Shown one piece after another: positions 1 to 9,500 of a DNA stretch of 64,000 bases (within the stretch, counting starts at the first letter, position 1; each line of letters opens with the position of its first letter). The position numbers were made by a program, and so were the translations under genes. Source of the stretch: Thauera sp. K11 (GTDB lineage Bacteria; Pseudomonadota; Gammaproteobacteria; Burkholderiales; Rhodocyclaceae); NCBI RefSeq assembly GCF_002354895.1, contig NZ_CP023439.1, positions 1,798,001 through 1,862,000 on the forward strand, written 5' to 3'. The notes beneath the pieces were generated by a model, which had not been told where the DNA came from, did no database searches, and was given only the letters and a program-made list of their open reading frames with translations.

Positions 1-2442
1 GAACCGGCGGCCGACGCGGCAAGCATCGCCGTGTCCGCGCTGGAGCGCCTGCCGCGGGCGGTCGATCGCGAGGGTGCGACGGCGTGGTGGGACGAGGCGG
101 CGTCGGCCATCGTCGCCCGCAGCCACCTGCCCGATACGGCGCTCACCCTGGCGCTGGCCGAACGGCCGGCCGACTTCGCCGTCGGCTACGACGACGTCCT
201 CTACGTGGCCCTGTCCGGGCGCGTGCTGCTGCACGACCTGCGCGGCCGCTGGCCGGACGAGGTACTGCCCGCTCCCGGCTTCCAGCCCTGGCGGCTGGCG
301 GCCGATCCGCAGGGCGGCGCCTGGCTGCTGGAACGCGCCAGCGGCCGTCTGGCGCGCCTGACGGGCTGCGTGCAGCCGGCACGCCCGGCGGCCGACTACG
401 CGCACACCACCTTCCGCCCCGATCCGGAAAACCCCGATCCGCCCCGCCTGTTGCCCTGCGAGCGCGTGGGCTGGCCCGTGGGCGAACGCCCGCAGGCGCT
501 GGCCGCGGGCGCCGACGGCCGCATCGTGCTGCTGAGCTGGGCCGGCGACGGAGAAAGCGGCCTGCGCCTGTTCGACGCCGCCAGCGGCGTGCTCGGCGCG
601 CGCCAGACGCTGGCCGGCGTGCGCTTCGCCTACGCGGCCGACTGGCTGCCGGGCGGCCGCGTCGCGGTGCGCGTGCCCGGGCGGCGGGATGCGCCGGTGT
701 TCGTGCCCCGCCTCGCGCTGGATGCCGATGCCGCCGCCGTCCTGCAGGCGGCCGGCGAGGTCCATCCGCTGGCGGCGGATGCGGAGGAGGCGCCCTTTGC
801 CCACCGCCTCGACGATCCGCCGCGCTATCCGGCGGGCGGCAACCGGGTCGAGCCGCTGCACCGCCTGTCGCTGGCCAACCTCGCGCGGCTCGGCGAGGCC
901 GCCAACTTCGGCGGACCGGGCACGCCGGGCCTCCACCTGATCGACGGCGGCGACCAGCGCACGGTGTGGCACCGCCTGTGCGCCGAGGCGCGCCTGCCCG
1001 CCGCATGCGGCATGGTCGTGTGGCTCGCGGCGAGCGCCGAGCCGCTGCCGCCCGCGGCGGACGACGCGGCGGCGTGGCATCCGCACCTCTTGGGCGACGT
1101 GCCGCCGCTGGCGCCCGGCCTCGTTCCCGGCGGCGTGGTGCCGGTCGGCGCGCTGCCGCGCGCGGCGTGGGAACGGCAGCCGTCCGAACTGCCCGGCCAT
1201 CCCGGCCTCGGCAACTGGGGTGCGCCGCAGCCGGGCAGGGCCGGGCTATGGACGGTGCTGGTGCAGCGCCACGGCCGCCGCGTGCGCAGCCTCGCCGGCC
1301 GCTACCTGTGGGTGAGGGCGGCGTTCTTCGGCGACGGCCGCGATTCGCCCGAACTGGCGGCGCTGCGCATCTACGGCTCGCGCTTCTCGTATCGCGACCA
1401 CTATCTGCCGCGGCTCTACCGCGAGACCGAGTTCGGCGCCGCGGCCGAGGCCGGGCGCCCGGACGCCCCGCAAGCGGCGACGCCGGCGGACTTCCTCGAA
1501 CGCTTCCTGGGCAATGCGGAAGGCTGGCTCACCGTGCTGGAAGACCGGGTGGCCGGCGCACACCTGCTGACCGATCCCGCCCTCGCCCCGGGCGATGCGC
1601 TGGAATGGCTGGGCGGCTGGATCGGCGTCGCTTTCGACGGCGCACTGCCCGCCGCGCGGCGGCGCGACTGGCTGGCGCGCGCGGCCGAACTCGCGCGCTT
1701 CCACGGCACCCGCCGCGGCCTGCGCCTGGCGCTCGACATCGCCACCGGCGGCGGCGTGGCGGGAGGCGAGATCGTCGTGCTGGAGGGTTTTCGCATGCGG
1801 CGCCTGATGGCCACCCTGCTGGGCGTGGACCTCGAGGTGGAGGACGATCCGCTGCTGCCCGGCCTGGTGATCAGCGGCAATTCCATCGTCGGCGACACGC
1901 TGGTGCTGGGCGAGGCCGAACGGGCGGAGCTGCTGGCGCTGTTCCGCGACGAGGTCGCGAGCGAGGCCGAACGCAAGGCGGTGCTGGCCTTCTACGACAA
2001 GCTCGCGTACCGCGCCCTCGTGCTGGTGCACCAGGAGGTCGAGGCGCAGGACTTCGGCCTCATCCGGCGCATCGTCGAACTCGAATCGCCGGCGCACGTC
2101 GAGGTGCAGGTGGAGGCGGCGAGCTGGCCGCTGCTGGTGGGCATCGCCAGCCTCGTCGGTGTGGACACCTATCTCGGCCCGCCGCGCAAGCCGCAGCCGG
2201 CGCGGGCCGGCGTGTCGGACCTGGGCAACGGCGACCTCGTGCTGGGGGTCGGCAGCCTGGACCCGCGCCTCTCCGGGGCTGCGGCCGAGATCCCGCAGCC
2301 GCTGCCGCGGCCCAGGCCGGTGGCCGACGCCGGCGCGGACGTCAGCGCCGGGCACGGCGAATCCTTCCGCCTCGACGGCAGCCGTTCGGCGGCTGCGCCG
2401 GGGCGCCGCATCACCGAATACCGCTGGCGCCGCATCGATTGA
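1..2442 (+). CDS. eCIS/phage-tail-like structural protein with tail protein I-like domain (5' end outside window)
   Basis: The frame is open from the first base and the first possible GTG (31) has no ribosome binding site, so the gene probably begins upstream. The N-terminal third reads like NHL/beta-propeller strands (for example the stretch around LYVALSGRVLLHDL). Around codons 495-600 sits a helical segment (FLERFLGNAEGWLTVLEDRV, then WLGGWIGVAFD and FHGTRRGLRLALDIATGG) typical of the phage tail protein domain TIGR02242 that is common in contractile injection clusters. The last 45 residues are the first half of a PKD-like fold (DAGADVSAG ... LDGSRS ... YRWRRID) and stop abruptly after the Y-x-W strand. 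It is followed by other injection-system genes on the same strand. Probable role: baseplate or distal tail component; the exact position in the particle is inferred. Confidence 0.75.
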   Translation, partial: EPAADAASIAVSALERLPRAVDREGATAWWDEAASAIVARSHLPDTALTLALAERPADFAVGYDDVLYVALSGRVLLHDLRGRWPDEVLPAPGFQPWRLAADPQGGAWLLERASGRLARLTGCVQPARPAADYAHTTFRPDPENPDPPRLLPCERVGWPVGERPQALAAGADGRIVLLSWAGDGESGLRLFDAASGVLGARQTLAGVRFAYAADWLPGGRVAVRVPGRRDAPVFVPRLALDADAAAVLQAAGEVHPLAADAEEAPFAHRLDDPPRYPAGGNRVEPLHRLSLANLARLGEAANFGGPGTPGLHLIDGGDQRTVWHRLCAEARLPAACGMVVWLAASAEPLPPAADDAAAWHPHLLGDVPPLAPGLVPGGVVPVGALPRAAWERQPSELPGHPGLGNWGAPQPGRAGLWTVLVQRHGRRVRSLAGRYLWVRAAFFGDGRDSPELAALRIYGSRFSYRDHYLPRLYRETEFGAAAEAGRPDAPQAATPADFLERFLGNAEGWLTVLEDRVAGAHLLTDPALAPGDALEWLGGWIGVAFDGALPAARRRDWLARAAELARFHGTRRGLRLALDIATGGGVAGGEIVVLEGFRMRRLMATLLGVDLEVEDDPLLPGLVISGNSIVGDTLVLGEAERAELLALFRDEVASEAERKAVLAFYDKLAYRALVLVHQEVEAQDFGLIRRIVELESPAHVEVQVEAASWPLLVGIASLVGVDTYLGPPRKPQPARAGVSDLGNGDLVLGVGSLDPRLSGAAAEIPQPLPRPRPVADAGADVSAGHGESFRLDGSRSAAAPGRRITEYRWRRID

Positions 2443-2481
2443 AGCACTCGTGCATCACTCACCGTTGAAAGGAGCATCGAC

Positions 2482-2799
2482 ATGGCAACCTTCGTCATCA
2501 ACCAGGAAGTCAAGACCGACACGCCCACCGTCGAAGTGACGGTGACCACCGACACGCCCCTGCCGCTGGGGCGGCACACCTTCCGGCTGGTGGTGGTGGA
2601 CGATTCGGGCAACACGTCGATTCCCGACGAGGTGGTGGTGATCGTCGCCGACACCGGGAACCCCACGGCCGTGCTGACGGCGCCGCGCTCGGTGTCCTTC
2701 GGTTCCAGCTTCACGCTGAGCGGCGAGAAGTCCTTCGATGCCGGCGGCGGGCGGGTCACGACCTACCTGTGGACCTATCTCGGCCAGCCGCTGACCTGA
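2482..2799 (+). CDS. Small PKD/Ig-like beta-sandwich protein of the eCIS locus
   Basis: 105 residues behind a strong ribosome site (GAAAGGAG, 2466-2473). The N-terminal half is a run of beta strands (MATFVINQEVKTDTPTVEV, then GRHTFRLVVVDDSGN) that resembles an Ig or fibronectin module. The C-terminal half is the opening part of a PKD domain (PTAVLTAPRSVSFGSSFTLS ... YLWTYLGQPLT) and ends at the same point in the fold as the preceding gene's C-terminus. The N-terminal half is also paralogous to the next gene. No enzyme motif is visible. It may decorate or bridge the tail structure, but this rests on position and fold only. Confidence 0.6.
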   Translation: MATFVINQEVKTDTPTVEVTVTTDTPLPLGRHTFRLVVVDDSGNTSIPDEVVVIVADTGNPTAVLTAPRSVSFGSSFTLSGEKSFDAGGGRVTTYLWTYLGQPLT

Positions 2800-2812
2800 G
2801 GGAGAGGGAGAC

Positions 2813-3205
2813 ATGGTCGCGTTCGTCGTCGGGCGCGCGGTCAGGACGGCCGAGCCGGTGGTGACCGTGGATGCAGGGCTGGCGGTCGGGGTGCATCGGT
2901 TCCAGCTCGAGGTGCTGACGGCAGATGGCCGGCGCAGCGCCGCGGACGTCGTGGACGTTTCGGTGCAGCGCCTGCAGATCCTGGAGCCGCTGCAGCCGGT
3001 CGTGCGGCCCACGCCCGTCGATCCGGTGATCCGCCCGGCCGTCACGATCACGCAGCCGACGACCACCGTGACTCCGGCACGGCCCGGCACCGCACCGCTC
3101 CGCACGCCGCGGGCGGGCGAACCCGGCGAGCCGCCCGATCCCTCCGCATCCACACCCGCCGCCGGGGGCAGCAAGGCCCGCGGCAAGCGCAGGAGCGCAT
3201 CATGA
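2813..3205 (+). CDS. Small beta-rich protein with Pro-rich tail, paralogue of the preceding gene
   Basis: 130 residues, starting 13 nt after the previous stop behind GAGGGAGAGGGAG. The first 60 residues match the N-terminal half of the 2482-2799 product in pattern (M-x-x-FV at the start, a V+T..P.V.V stretch, G-x-H-x-F-x-L, then S..D.V.V.V), so the two look like a tandem duplication. The second half is different: a Pro/Thr/Arg-rich, probably disordered tail. The stop overlaps the start of the next gene by 4 nt (ATGA), pointing to translational coupling. Function unknown; structural part of the injection system is the simplest guess. Confidence 0.55.
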   Translation: MVAFVVGRAVRTAEPVVTVDAGLAVGVHRFQLEVLTADGRRSAADVVDVSVQRLQILEPLQPVVRPTPVDPVIRPAVTITQPTTTVTPARPGTAPLRTPRAGEPGEPPDPSASTPAAGGSKARGKRRSAS

Positions 3206-4191
3206 ACGGAGACCTTCGCCCGCCCGCGGACGATCCGCTTTACGGCCTGCCCGACGCGGCACGTCCGCACTACGCCACCGGCATGCTGCTGGATGCGGCG
3301 GACTTCGCCGCCGAGCAGATCTACCACCGCAACCGCCTGGCGCGCGCGCTCGCCTTCGCCAGCGGCGCCGGCGCGCGCAGGCTGCCCGAAGGCGCCGGGG
3401 AGAGCCCCGGCGCCACCGGCTTCCTCGCCGGCGGCACGCTGGCCGGGCTGCGTGTGACGCAGCGGCCGGAATCCGGCGAGCAGCCGGAGGAGATCCGCGT
3501 GGCGCCGGGGCTGGCGGTGGACCGGCTCGGCCGCCTCATCGAAGTGCCGCGGCCGGTGTGCCTGCGGCTGCAACGCTGGTTCGACGGCGAACTCGCGCGC
3601 GACGGCGGCGACGACCTGCGCCGCGCCGCGCAGGCCGACGCCGCCCGCTTCGCCAGCGCGCGGCTGAACGACGGGATCGCCGCGGGCGCGGACCCGCTGC
3701 CGGCGCGCGCGGTGGTCGTCGATGTGTTCGTGCGCTTCGTCACCTGCCGCCAGGCGCTGACCCCGGCGTTCGCGAACGGGCCGTTCGATGCCCTGGACGC
3801 GGTGGAGACCTCGCGCCTGCGCGACGCCTTCGAGGTGCACTTCGTGCCGCGCACCGACGGCCTGGACGACGATTTCGACGGCCTGCCGCTGCTCGACCGC
3901 GACCTTTCCGCGCTCGACGGCGCGGCGCGGCGCGATGCGCTGCAGGACGCGGTGCTCGACGGCTGGCCCGATCTCGCCGCGAGCGTCGGCGCCGACGGCC
4001 AGCTCGCGCCGCCGCCGGGGCACCCGCCGGGGCTGGACCCGACCGCGGTATTCCTCGCCCGCGTCTTCATCGGCGTGGAGGCGGGCGACCCGCCGGCGCG
4101 CAGCGGCGGGGCGGTGGTGGACAACGGCGGGCGCCGCTTCCTGCCGCACCTGGGCATGCTGGCCGGCGCGCTCGGCCTGGGGCTGGATTGA
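3202..4191 (+). CDS. eCIS-locus protein of unknown function, shares N-terminal module with the next gene
   Basis: 329 residues; the start overlaps the previous stop (ATGA). Residues about 20-125 contain the pattern PHYATGMLLDAADFAAEQIY, then SGAG, GLRV, and finally an APGLAVDRLGRLIEVPRPV stretch. The same arrangement of motifs appears near the N-terminus of the 688-residue protein that follows (PRYFDGRFLAARDL ... GVAAGLDV ... HGVTPAGELVLLPRDVEL). The second element (V.PG.AVD..GR.I.VP) resembles a short beta module seen in phage and injection-system proteins. No transmembrane segment, signal peptide or catalytic motif is visible. Likely structural; I do not recognise a named family. Confidence 0.6.
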   Translation: MNGDLRPPADDPLYGLPDAARPHYATGMLLDAADFAAEQIYHRNRLARALAFASGAGARRLPEGAGESPGATGFLAGGTLAGLRVTQRPESGEQPEEIRVAPGLAVDRLGRLIEVPRPVCLRLQRWFDGELARDGGDDLRRAAQADAARFASARLNDGIAAGADPLPARAVVVDVFVRFVTCRQALTPAFANGPFDALDAVETSRLRDAFEVHFVPRTDGLDDDFDGLPLLDRDLSALDGAARRDALQDAVLDGWPDLAASVGADGQLAPPPGHPPGLDPTAVFLARVFIGVEAGDPPARSGGAVVDNGGRRFLPHLGMLAGALGLGLD

Positions 4192-4233
4192 ACCGAGACA
4201 AGCGGCGCCGCGAGGCGCCGGGGAGATGGAGCC

Positions 4234-6300
4234 ATGGATTTGACCAAGGGACTCGCCAGGGTGAGCCTGGCCGCGGCGGAGGTTGCCGCGCTGCGCACCG
4301 CGGGCGCGCTGATCGAGGACCCGCGCCGCGAGCGTCCGCGCTACTTCGACGGCCGCTTTCTCGCCGCGCGCGACCTGATCCGCGACCAGCAGTACATCCT
4401 CACTCGCGAGGCCGATCTCGGCCAGGCCGCCGGCAGCGGCGTGGCCGCCGGGCTGGACGTGGATGCAGGCGGCGCGGGCGACCGGCTGGCCGTGTCGGCC
4501 GGCCACGGCGTCACCCCGGCGGGCGAACTCGTGCTGCTGCCGCGCGACGTCGAACTGCGGCTGGCCGACGTCCGGCGCGCGGAGCAACTGTCGGCGCGCT
4601 TCGGGCTGGGGCGCATCGCGCATCCGCCGCTGCGCAACCGCACCGGGCTCTTCGTGCTGGCGCTGCGGCCGGTGGAGTTCACCGCCGGGCCGATCGGCGC
4701 CTATCCGACCTCGATCACCGGCAAGCGCACCGTCGAGGACGGCGACATCATCGAGGCGACCGCGATCGTGCTGGTGCCGTGGGACGACGACGGCGCCGCC
4801 GATGCGCTGCAGGCGCGGCGCGGCCGCGCCGCGGCGGCGATCTTCGCCGCGGGCGGCGCAGGGGCGCTGTCGTCCAACGTGCTGCCGCTGGCCATGGTGG
4901 CCCTGCAGAACAACGTGGTGGCGTGGGTGGACGTGCCGATGGTGCGGCGCGAACTCGGCGCCGACCGTGCCGACCTGCCGGGCCTGGGCCATGCGCCGCG
5001 CGCGCTGCGGCTCGCCCACCTGCTGCAGCACCAGGCGCATCTGGCCGACGTGCTGCAGGTTGGCGGCCGCGCCTTCGCCGCCCGCGAGCAGTTCCCGGCG
5101 CTGCCCCCGGCCGGGCCGCTGCCGCCCGGTATCATCGACACGCGCGATTTCACCCAGCGCTATTTCCCGCCGGAGATGGCGGTGGATTTCTCCATCATCC
5201 CGGAGGACGAACTGCCGGCCCTGGTCGAAGAAGCATTGACGCTGCCGCCGATCGACCTCGAGGCCGACGCCGACACGCTGGAAGCCACCGCGGTGCTGAT
5301 CCTGGCGCCGGTGCCGCGCAACGAATGGCGGGTGGTCAGCGGCCGGCTGGCGACGCGCACCCGGGCGCTGCGCCCGGCGGCGGTCAACCTGGTGGCGACG
5401 CGCAAGCCGCTGGAGATCCTGCAGAAGCTGCGCATCCCGCGCGTGGTGATCGCGCCGGAACCGGCCGACCCGTCGACCGCGGAATGGGCCCGGCTGGCGG
5501 CGCTGCCCGGCCTGTGGTTCGCGCGCCGGCGGAACCTGGCGTACCGGGACGAACTGGCGGGCGAGGCGGTGCGCCTGGCCTCGCTCGAGATCCGCTCCGA
5601 CGTGGTGGTGAACCGCCTGCAGGCGATCGGCCTGGATACCTCCTTGAACCGCGTGCTGGAACGTGCGACGCCGCTTGCCGCAAGCGAGGCGAGCGCCCTG
5701 CTGGCGAGCCCGCGCTTTGCCGATTCGCCCGCGCTGACCGCGGCCGCGCTGTCGGAGCTGTCGAAGGCGGAGACGGTGGACCGCGCGGCGGTGCTGCGGG
5801 TGGCGGCGGACCTGTCGGCGCCCGGCGTGGGCGACGGCCTGGTGAAGCTCGAGACGGCCAGGGTGGACACGGTGCCGAGCAAGACGGCGCTGCGCGAGAT
5901 CGCCGACGGCGGCGACTGGCGCGGCGCCGATACCGCCGCGGCTGCGGCGACGAAGGCGGAACTGGCGCCGCTCGCCAACAAGGTGCTGCGTCCGCAGGTG
6001 GTCCGCACGGTGGCGGCCCCCGGCGCGACGCCGGTGCCGCGCGGTACGGCAGCCGCGGCGGCCGGGTCGGCACCGGTCCCGTCGGCCGAGGTTCCGCCGG
6101 CAGCGGCGCCGGCCGGCAAGGCGGCCGGGGCGAAGGGGCGGACCGGCGCCGCGGCGAAGCGCGCCGCGGCCGAGGCACAGGCGGGGACGGCCGCGCCCGC
6201 GGCGGGCCGGCGCCGCGCAGCCCCGCCCGAGACCGGGCCGGGCGAACAGGACTCGACCTCGCCTTCCGGCCGGCGGCGCAAGCCGGCGGGCGGGAAGTGA
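4234..6300 (+). CDS. eCIS-locus protein of unknown function with disordered basic C-terminus
   Basis: 688 residues, ATG preceded by GGGGAGATGGAG. The N-terminal 110 residues carry the module shared with the preceding gene. A mixed alpha/beta middle follows (for example FGLGRIAHPPLRNRTGLFVL, then an IDTRDFTQRYFPPEMAVDFS stretch). Beyond about residue 590 the protein is an Ala/Gly/Pro/Arg/Lys-rich tail ending in RRRKPAGGK that is surely disordered and could contact other proteins or nucleic acid. It sits between other injection-system genes. No known catalytic motif; role unknown. Confidence 0.6.
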   Translation: MDLTKGLARVSLAAAEVAALRTAGALIEDPRRERPRYFDGRFLAARDLIRDQQYILTREADLGQAAGSGVAAGLDVDAGGAGDRLAVSAGHGVTPAGELVLLPRDVELRLADVRRAEQLSARFGLGRIAHPPLRNRTGLFVLALRPVEFTAGPIGAYPTSITGKRTVEDGDIIEATAIVLVPWDDDGAADALQARRGRAAAAIFAAGGAGALSSNVLPLAMVALQNNVVAWVDVPMVRRELGADRADLPGLGHAPRALRLAHLLQHQAHLADVLQVGGRAFAAREQFPALPPAGPLPPGIIDTRDFTQRYFPPEMAVDFSIIPEDELPALVEEALTLPPIDLEADADTLEATAVLILAPVPRNEWRVVSGRLATRTRALRPAAVNLVATRKPLEILQKLRIPRVVIAPEPADPSTAEWARLAALPGLWFARRRNLAYRDELAGEAVRLASLEIRSDVVVNRLQAIGLDTSLNRVLERATPLAASEASALLASPRFADSPALTAAALSELSKAETVDRAAVLRVAADLSAPGVGDGLVKLETARVDTVPSKTALREIADGGDWRGADTAAAAATKAELAPLANKVLRPQVVRTVAAPGATPVPRGTAAAAAGSAPVPSAEVPPAAAPAGKAAGAKGRTGAAAKRAAAEAQAGTAAPAAGRRRAAPPETGPGEQDSTSPSGRRRKPAGGK

Positions 6301-6414
6301 GCGGGCCGCCCGGGGGACGGCTTCATGGATGACGCAGGTGCCGCGTGGGCGCTCCCGCCCGTCCGGAAGGCGCGCTCGCTGCGGGGCCGGCTTTGCACGG
6401 CTCGCCCTCCGGGG

Positions 6415-6513
6415 GCGGGGAGCGGGGATTTCGCGGAGCACTGCGTAGCGCCGCACAACGGGCCGGCCAGGAAAAGCCGGTTCTCCGTCGCGTAGCGGCA
6501 GGAGGGTAGTCCA
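6415..6513 (+). promoter_or_regulatory. Structured 5' leader, eCIS copy 1 (shared with the pilZ leader)
   Basis: About 100 nt directly before the GTG at 6514. It contains a CCGGC(C)...GCCGG hairpin (6463-6480), a pyrimidine run TTCTCC (6481-6486), a GC-rich loop and the ribosome site GGCAGGAGGGTAGT. The CTCC can pair with GGAG of the ribosome site. By hand alignment with one gap it matches the region before pilZ (51389-51488) at roughly 70%. Its last 51 nt align without gaps to 15162-15212 (33 of 51 identical) and its last 33 nt to 20999-21031 (26 of 33). Function is inferred: translational control. Confidence 0.45.
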
Positions 6514-9500
6514 GTGAGCATCACACCGATCAAGGGTTCCCTGCCGGGCGAACAGGTGATCCACCTCGCCCCGGAGAACACTGCCGACGTGTCGCGCTGG
6601 TGGCTGCGGCGGCCCAATCTCTTTCCCGGGCGCACGCTCACCGGGCCGACGCTGCAGGGCAGGCAGGGCTGGGCCGCGGCGCACGTGGCGCTGCGCGGCC
6701 GATCCTTCACCGCGGGCGTGGTGCGCGGGCTCGAAGCCGCCCTGCTGGCCGATGGCGGCGGGCTGGCGGGCGCCCGCGTCGCGCTGATGCAGGGGAGCGG
6801 GCTGGCGGTGGGCGGCGAGGACGTGCGCCTGCCGCAGGCGGTCGAGTTCGCACTTGCCGATCTCTCGGTGGTGGGCGATCCGTCGGCCTTCGCGGGCATG
6901 GGCGGTACCGGCGGGGAAGAAGGCGGCGAGGGCGCCGAACTGCGCGCCAAGGTCATCGGGCCGCGCCTGGGCGATCTCGTCGCGGAACGCCCCGACGCGA
7001 TCGCCCGCGTGGGCGTGCTGCTGCTGCAGCCGGTGTCGGCCGACCGCATCGGTGCGTTCGACCCTACCGACCCCTGCTCGCTGGACGGCTGCGGTTCGGG
7101 CAACGTCACCTCCTTCGAGGACTGGCGCATCGGCGACGCGGCACGCCTGCTGTGGTACGCGTGGCCGGCCGAACTGGATGCGTTCGATCTCGACGTGGTG
7201 CTGGCGGCGGCCCCGGCGCGGTGGCGCAACCTGCTCGCCTGGCAGGTGTTCGATGCCGAACGCGGGCTCGCCGCCGCCGACGCGCTGCCGTGGGAAGCCT
7301 TCGGCGTGCCCGTCGGCCTGGTGTGCTGCGATGCGGCGTGGAATCCACTCTTCCTCGACCGCGCCAGCGTGGTGCGCACCGGCGGCCGCGCACGCTACTC
7401 GCGCATGGGCGGCGGCGCCGGCGGGCTCGCCACCCACTGGCGGCTGCCCGGCCTGTGGCAGGCGCAGTTCGAACAACTGGCCGAGCAGGTGGCCGCGGCG
7501 GGCGACTCCGCACCGCCGGCCGCCACGCTGGCCGAGGGTTTCGCGCGGCTGCCGCCCTTCGGCCTGCTGCCGGCCAACGTGGTGGACCTGGGCGCGTTGC
7601 GCAGCGATTTCTTCGCGGCGGCCTTCGAACTCGACGCGGTGCCCATTCCGCTCGAACAGCTCGATGCGGCCGTGGCGGAGGCCGCCGCGCTGGCGCCGCT
7701 GGATGCCGCGCTCGGCGGCCGCGTGCGCGTGCTGGTGCCCGTGCCGCAGGCCGTGTTCGAGCCGCGCCTGCTGCTGCGGGAAGTGATCGACCCCGAGTTC
7801 GCACGCACGCTGGCGGAGTTCCTGGCGGTGCGCGCGCGCTGGCTCGGCGCGCGGCAGGGGCTGCGCACGCGCGCGTCCATACTGGCGCGCGCCATCTCGG
7901 GCAAGGCGCTGGCGGTGCCGGCGATCGCCGACGATACCGAGGCGCTGGAGCCGGAATCGCTCGCCCCGTGGGGGCCGCCGCCGGCCGGAGGCGGCCATCG
8001 CTCCCCGTCCAGGGCGGGCATCCACCAGCACTTCTTCGAGGGCGCCACCGGGACGATGGCCGTGGCGGCCGGCGAAACCCTGTTCGCCTGGGTGTATCTC
8101 GACCCGGACGACCCGCCGCGCACGCTGATGCTGCAATGGCATGCCGGCACCTGGGAGCACCGCGCCTACTGGGGCGAAGACCTCCTGCCCTGGGGCGACG
8201 ACGGAACGCCTGCGCGGGCGCGGGCGGGCGACCTGCCGCCGGCGGGCCAGTGGGTGCAACTGACGCTGCCGGCGAGCCTCGTCGGCCTGGACGGGGAGAC
8301 GGCCAACGGCATGAGCTTCGCCCTGTACGACGGCCAGGCCGCGTTCGGCATGACCGGCGCGGGCGCGGCCGACGGCACCCAGCGCAAGTGGTTCTGCGGC
8401 GTGCTGCCCACCGGCGCGCAGCAGAACGGCGACGAGCGCTGGGAATTCCTCACGCACAACGACCTGTGGTCGCCGTTCGAGGCGAATACGGTGATCCTGC
8501 CGGCCGACGGCTCCAACGCGCCGGGCGGCGGTGGGCACATCGAGCCGGCCGCCGCCGGCCTGCATCAGCACGCCTTCGAAAACGCCGGCGTCACGCTGAC
8601 CGCGGCGGCGAACGAGCGCCTCTACGCCTGGGTGTATCTCGACCCCAACGATCCGCCCACGCAACTGATGCTGCAGTGGCGCACCGGTACGAGCTGGGAG
8701 CACAGGGCCTACTGGGGGCTGTCGCGCATCGACTGGGGGCAGGAAGGCACGGCGTCGCGGCGCCGGCTGGGCGCCTTGCCGAGACCGGGGCGCTGGGTGA
8801 GGCTGGAGATCGCGCCGGATGCGGTCGGCCTCGCGGGGGCGGAGATCAACGGCATGGCCTTTACCTTCTTCGACGGCACCGCGGCCTTCGGTCCTTCCGG
8901 CGCGCTGGTGCCGGCAGGCGCCGCGCCGGAGACGTCGCGCGAGTGGTTCTCCGGCAGCCTGCCGCCGCGCGCGACGGTGTACGGAATCTGGCAGTTCCTG
9001 TCGGAGCACGACCTGCGCGCGCCGACCTCCGGCGGCAACGAAGGCCAAGTCGATGCGCTCGCCCGGCTCTACGACGACGCGGCGCTGGCCCCGCTGTCGG
9101 CGCAGGAGCGCTACCAGTTGTTCCAGCTCGGGCTGGAGGGCTTCATCGCCTACCTGAAGGCGCGCACCGACCGCGCCGACGACCTCGTCGATTTCAACTT
9201 CGTCAAGGTGCAGACCGACATCTACCGCGTGCGCCAGTTGATCCTGGGCACCACCGCCGCCACGCGGCTGGCGGTCTCGCCGGCGCTGGCCGGCATCGCG
9301 CAGTCCGAGACCGCGGTGGCCTCGACCGAGCGCATCGCCGGCTTCTTCGACGAATTGAAGAAGGAGGCCGCGGCGATCCAGCCGCGGGCCATGGCGGCGA
9401 GCGCCGCCGAGCCGGCCGCGCGCGCCGTCAAGCTCGGCGCGGACATGGCGGCGGTGAGCGGGCTCGGGCTTGCCGGCGCGACGAACTTGCGTACCACGAC

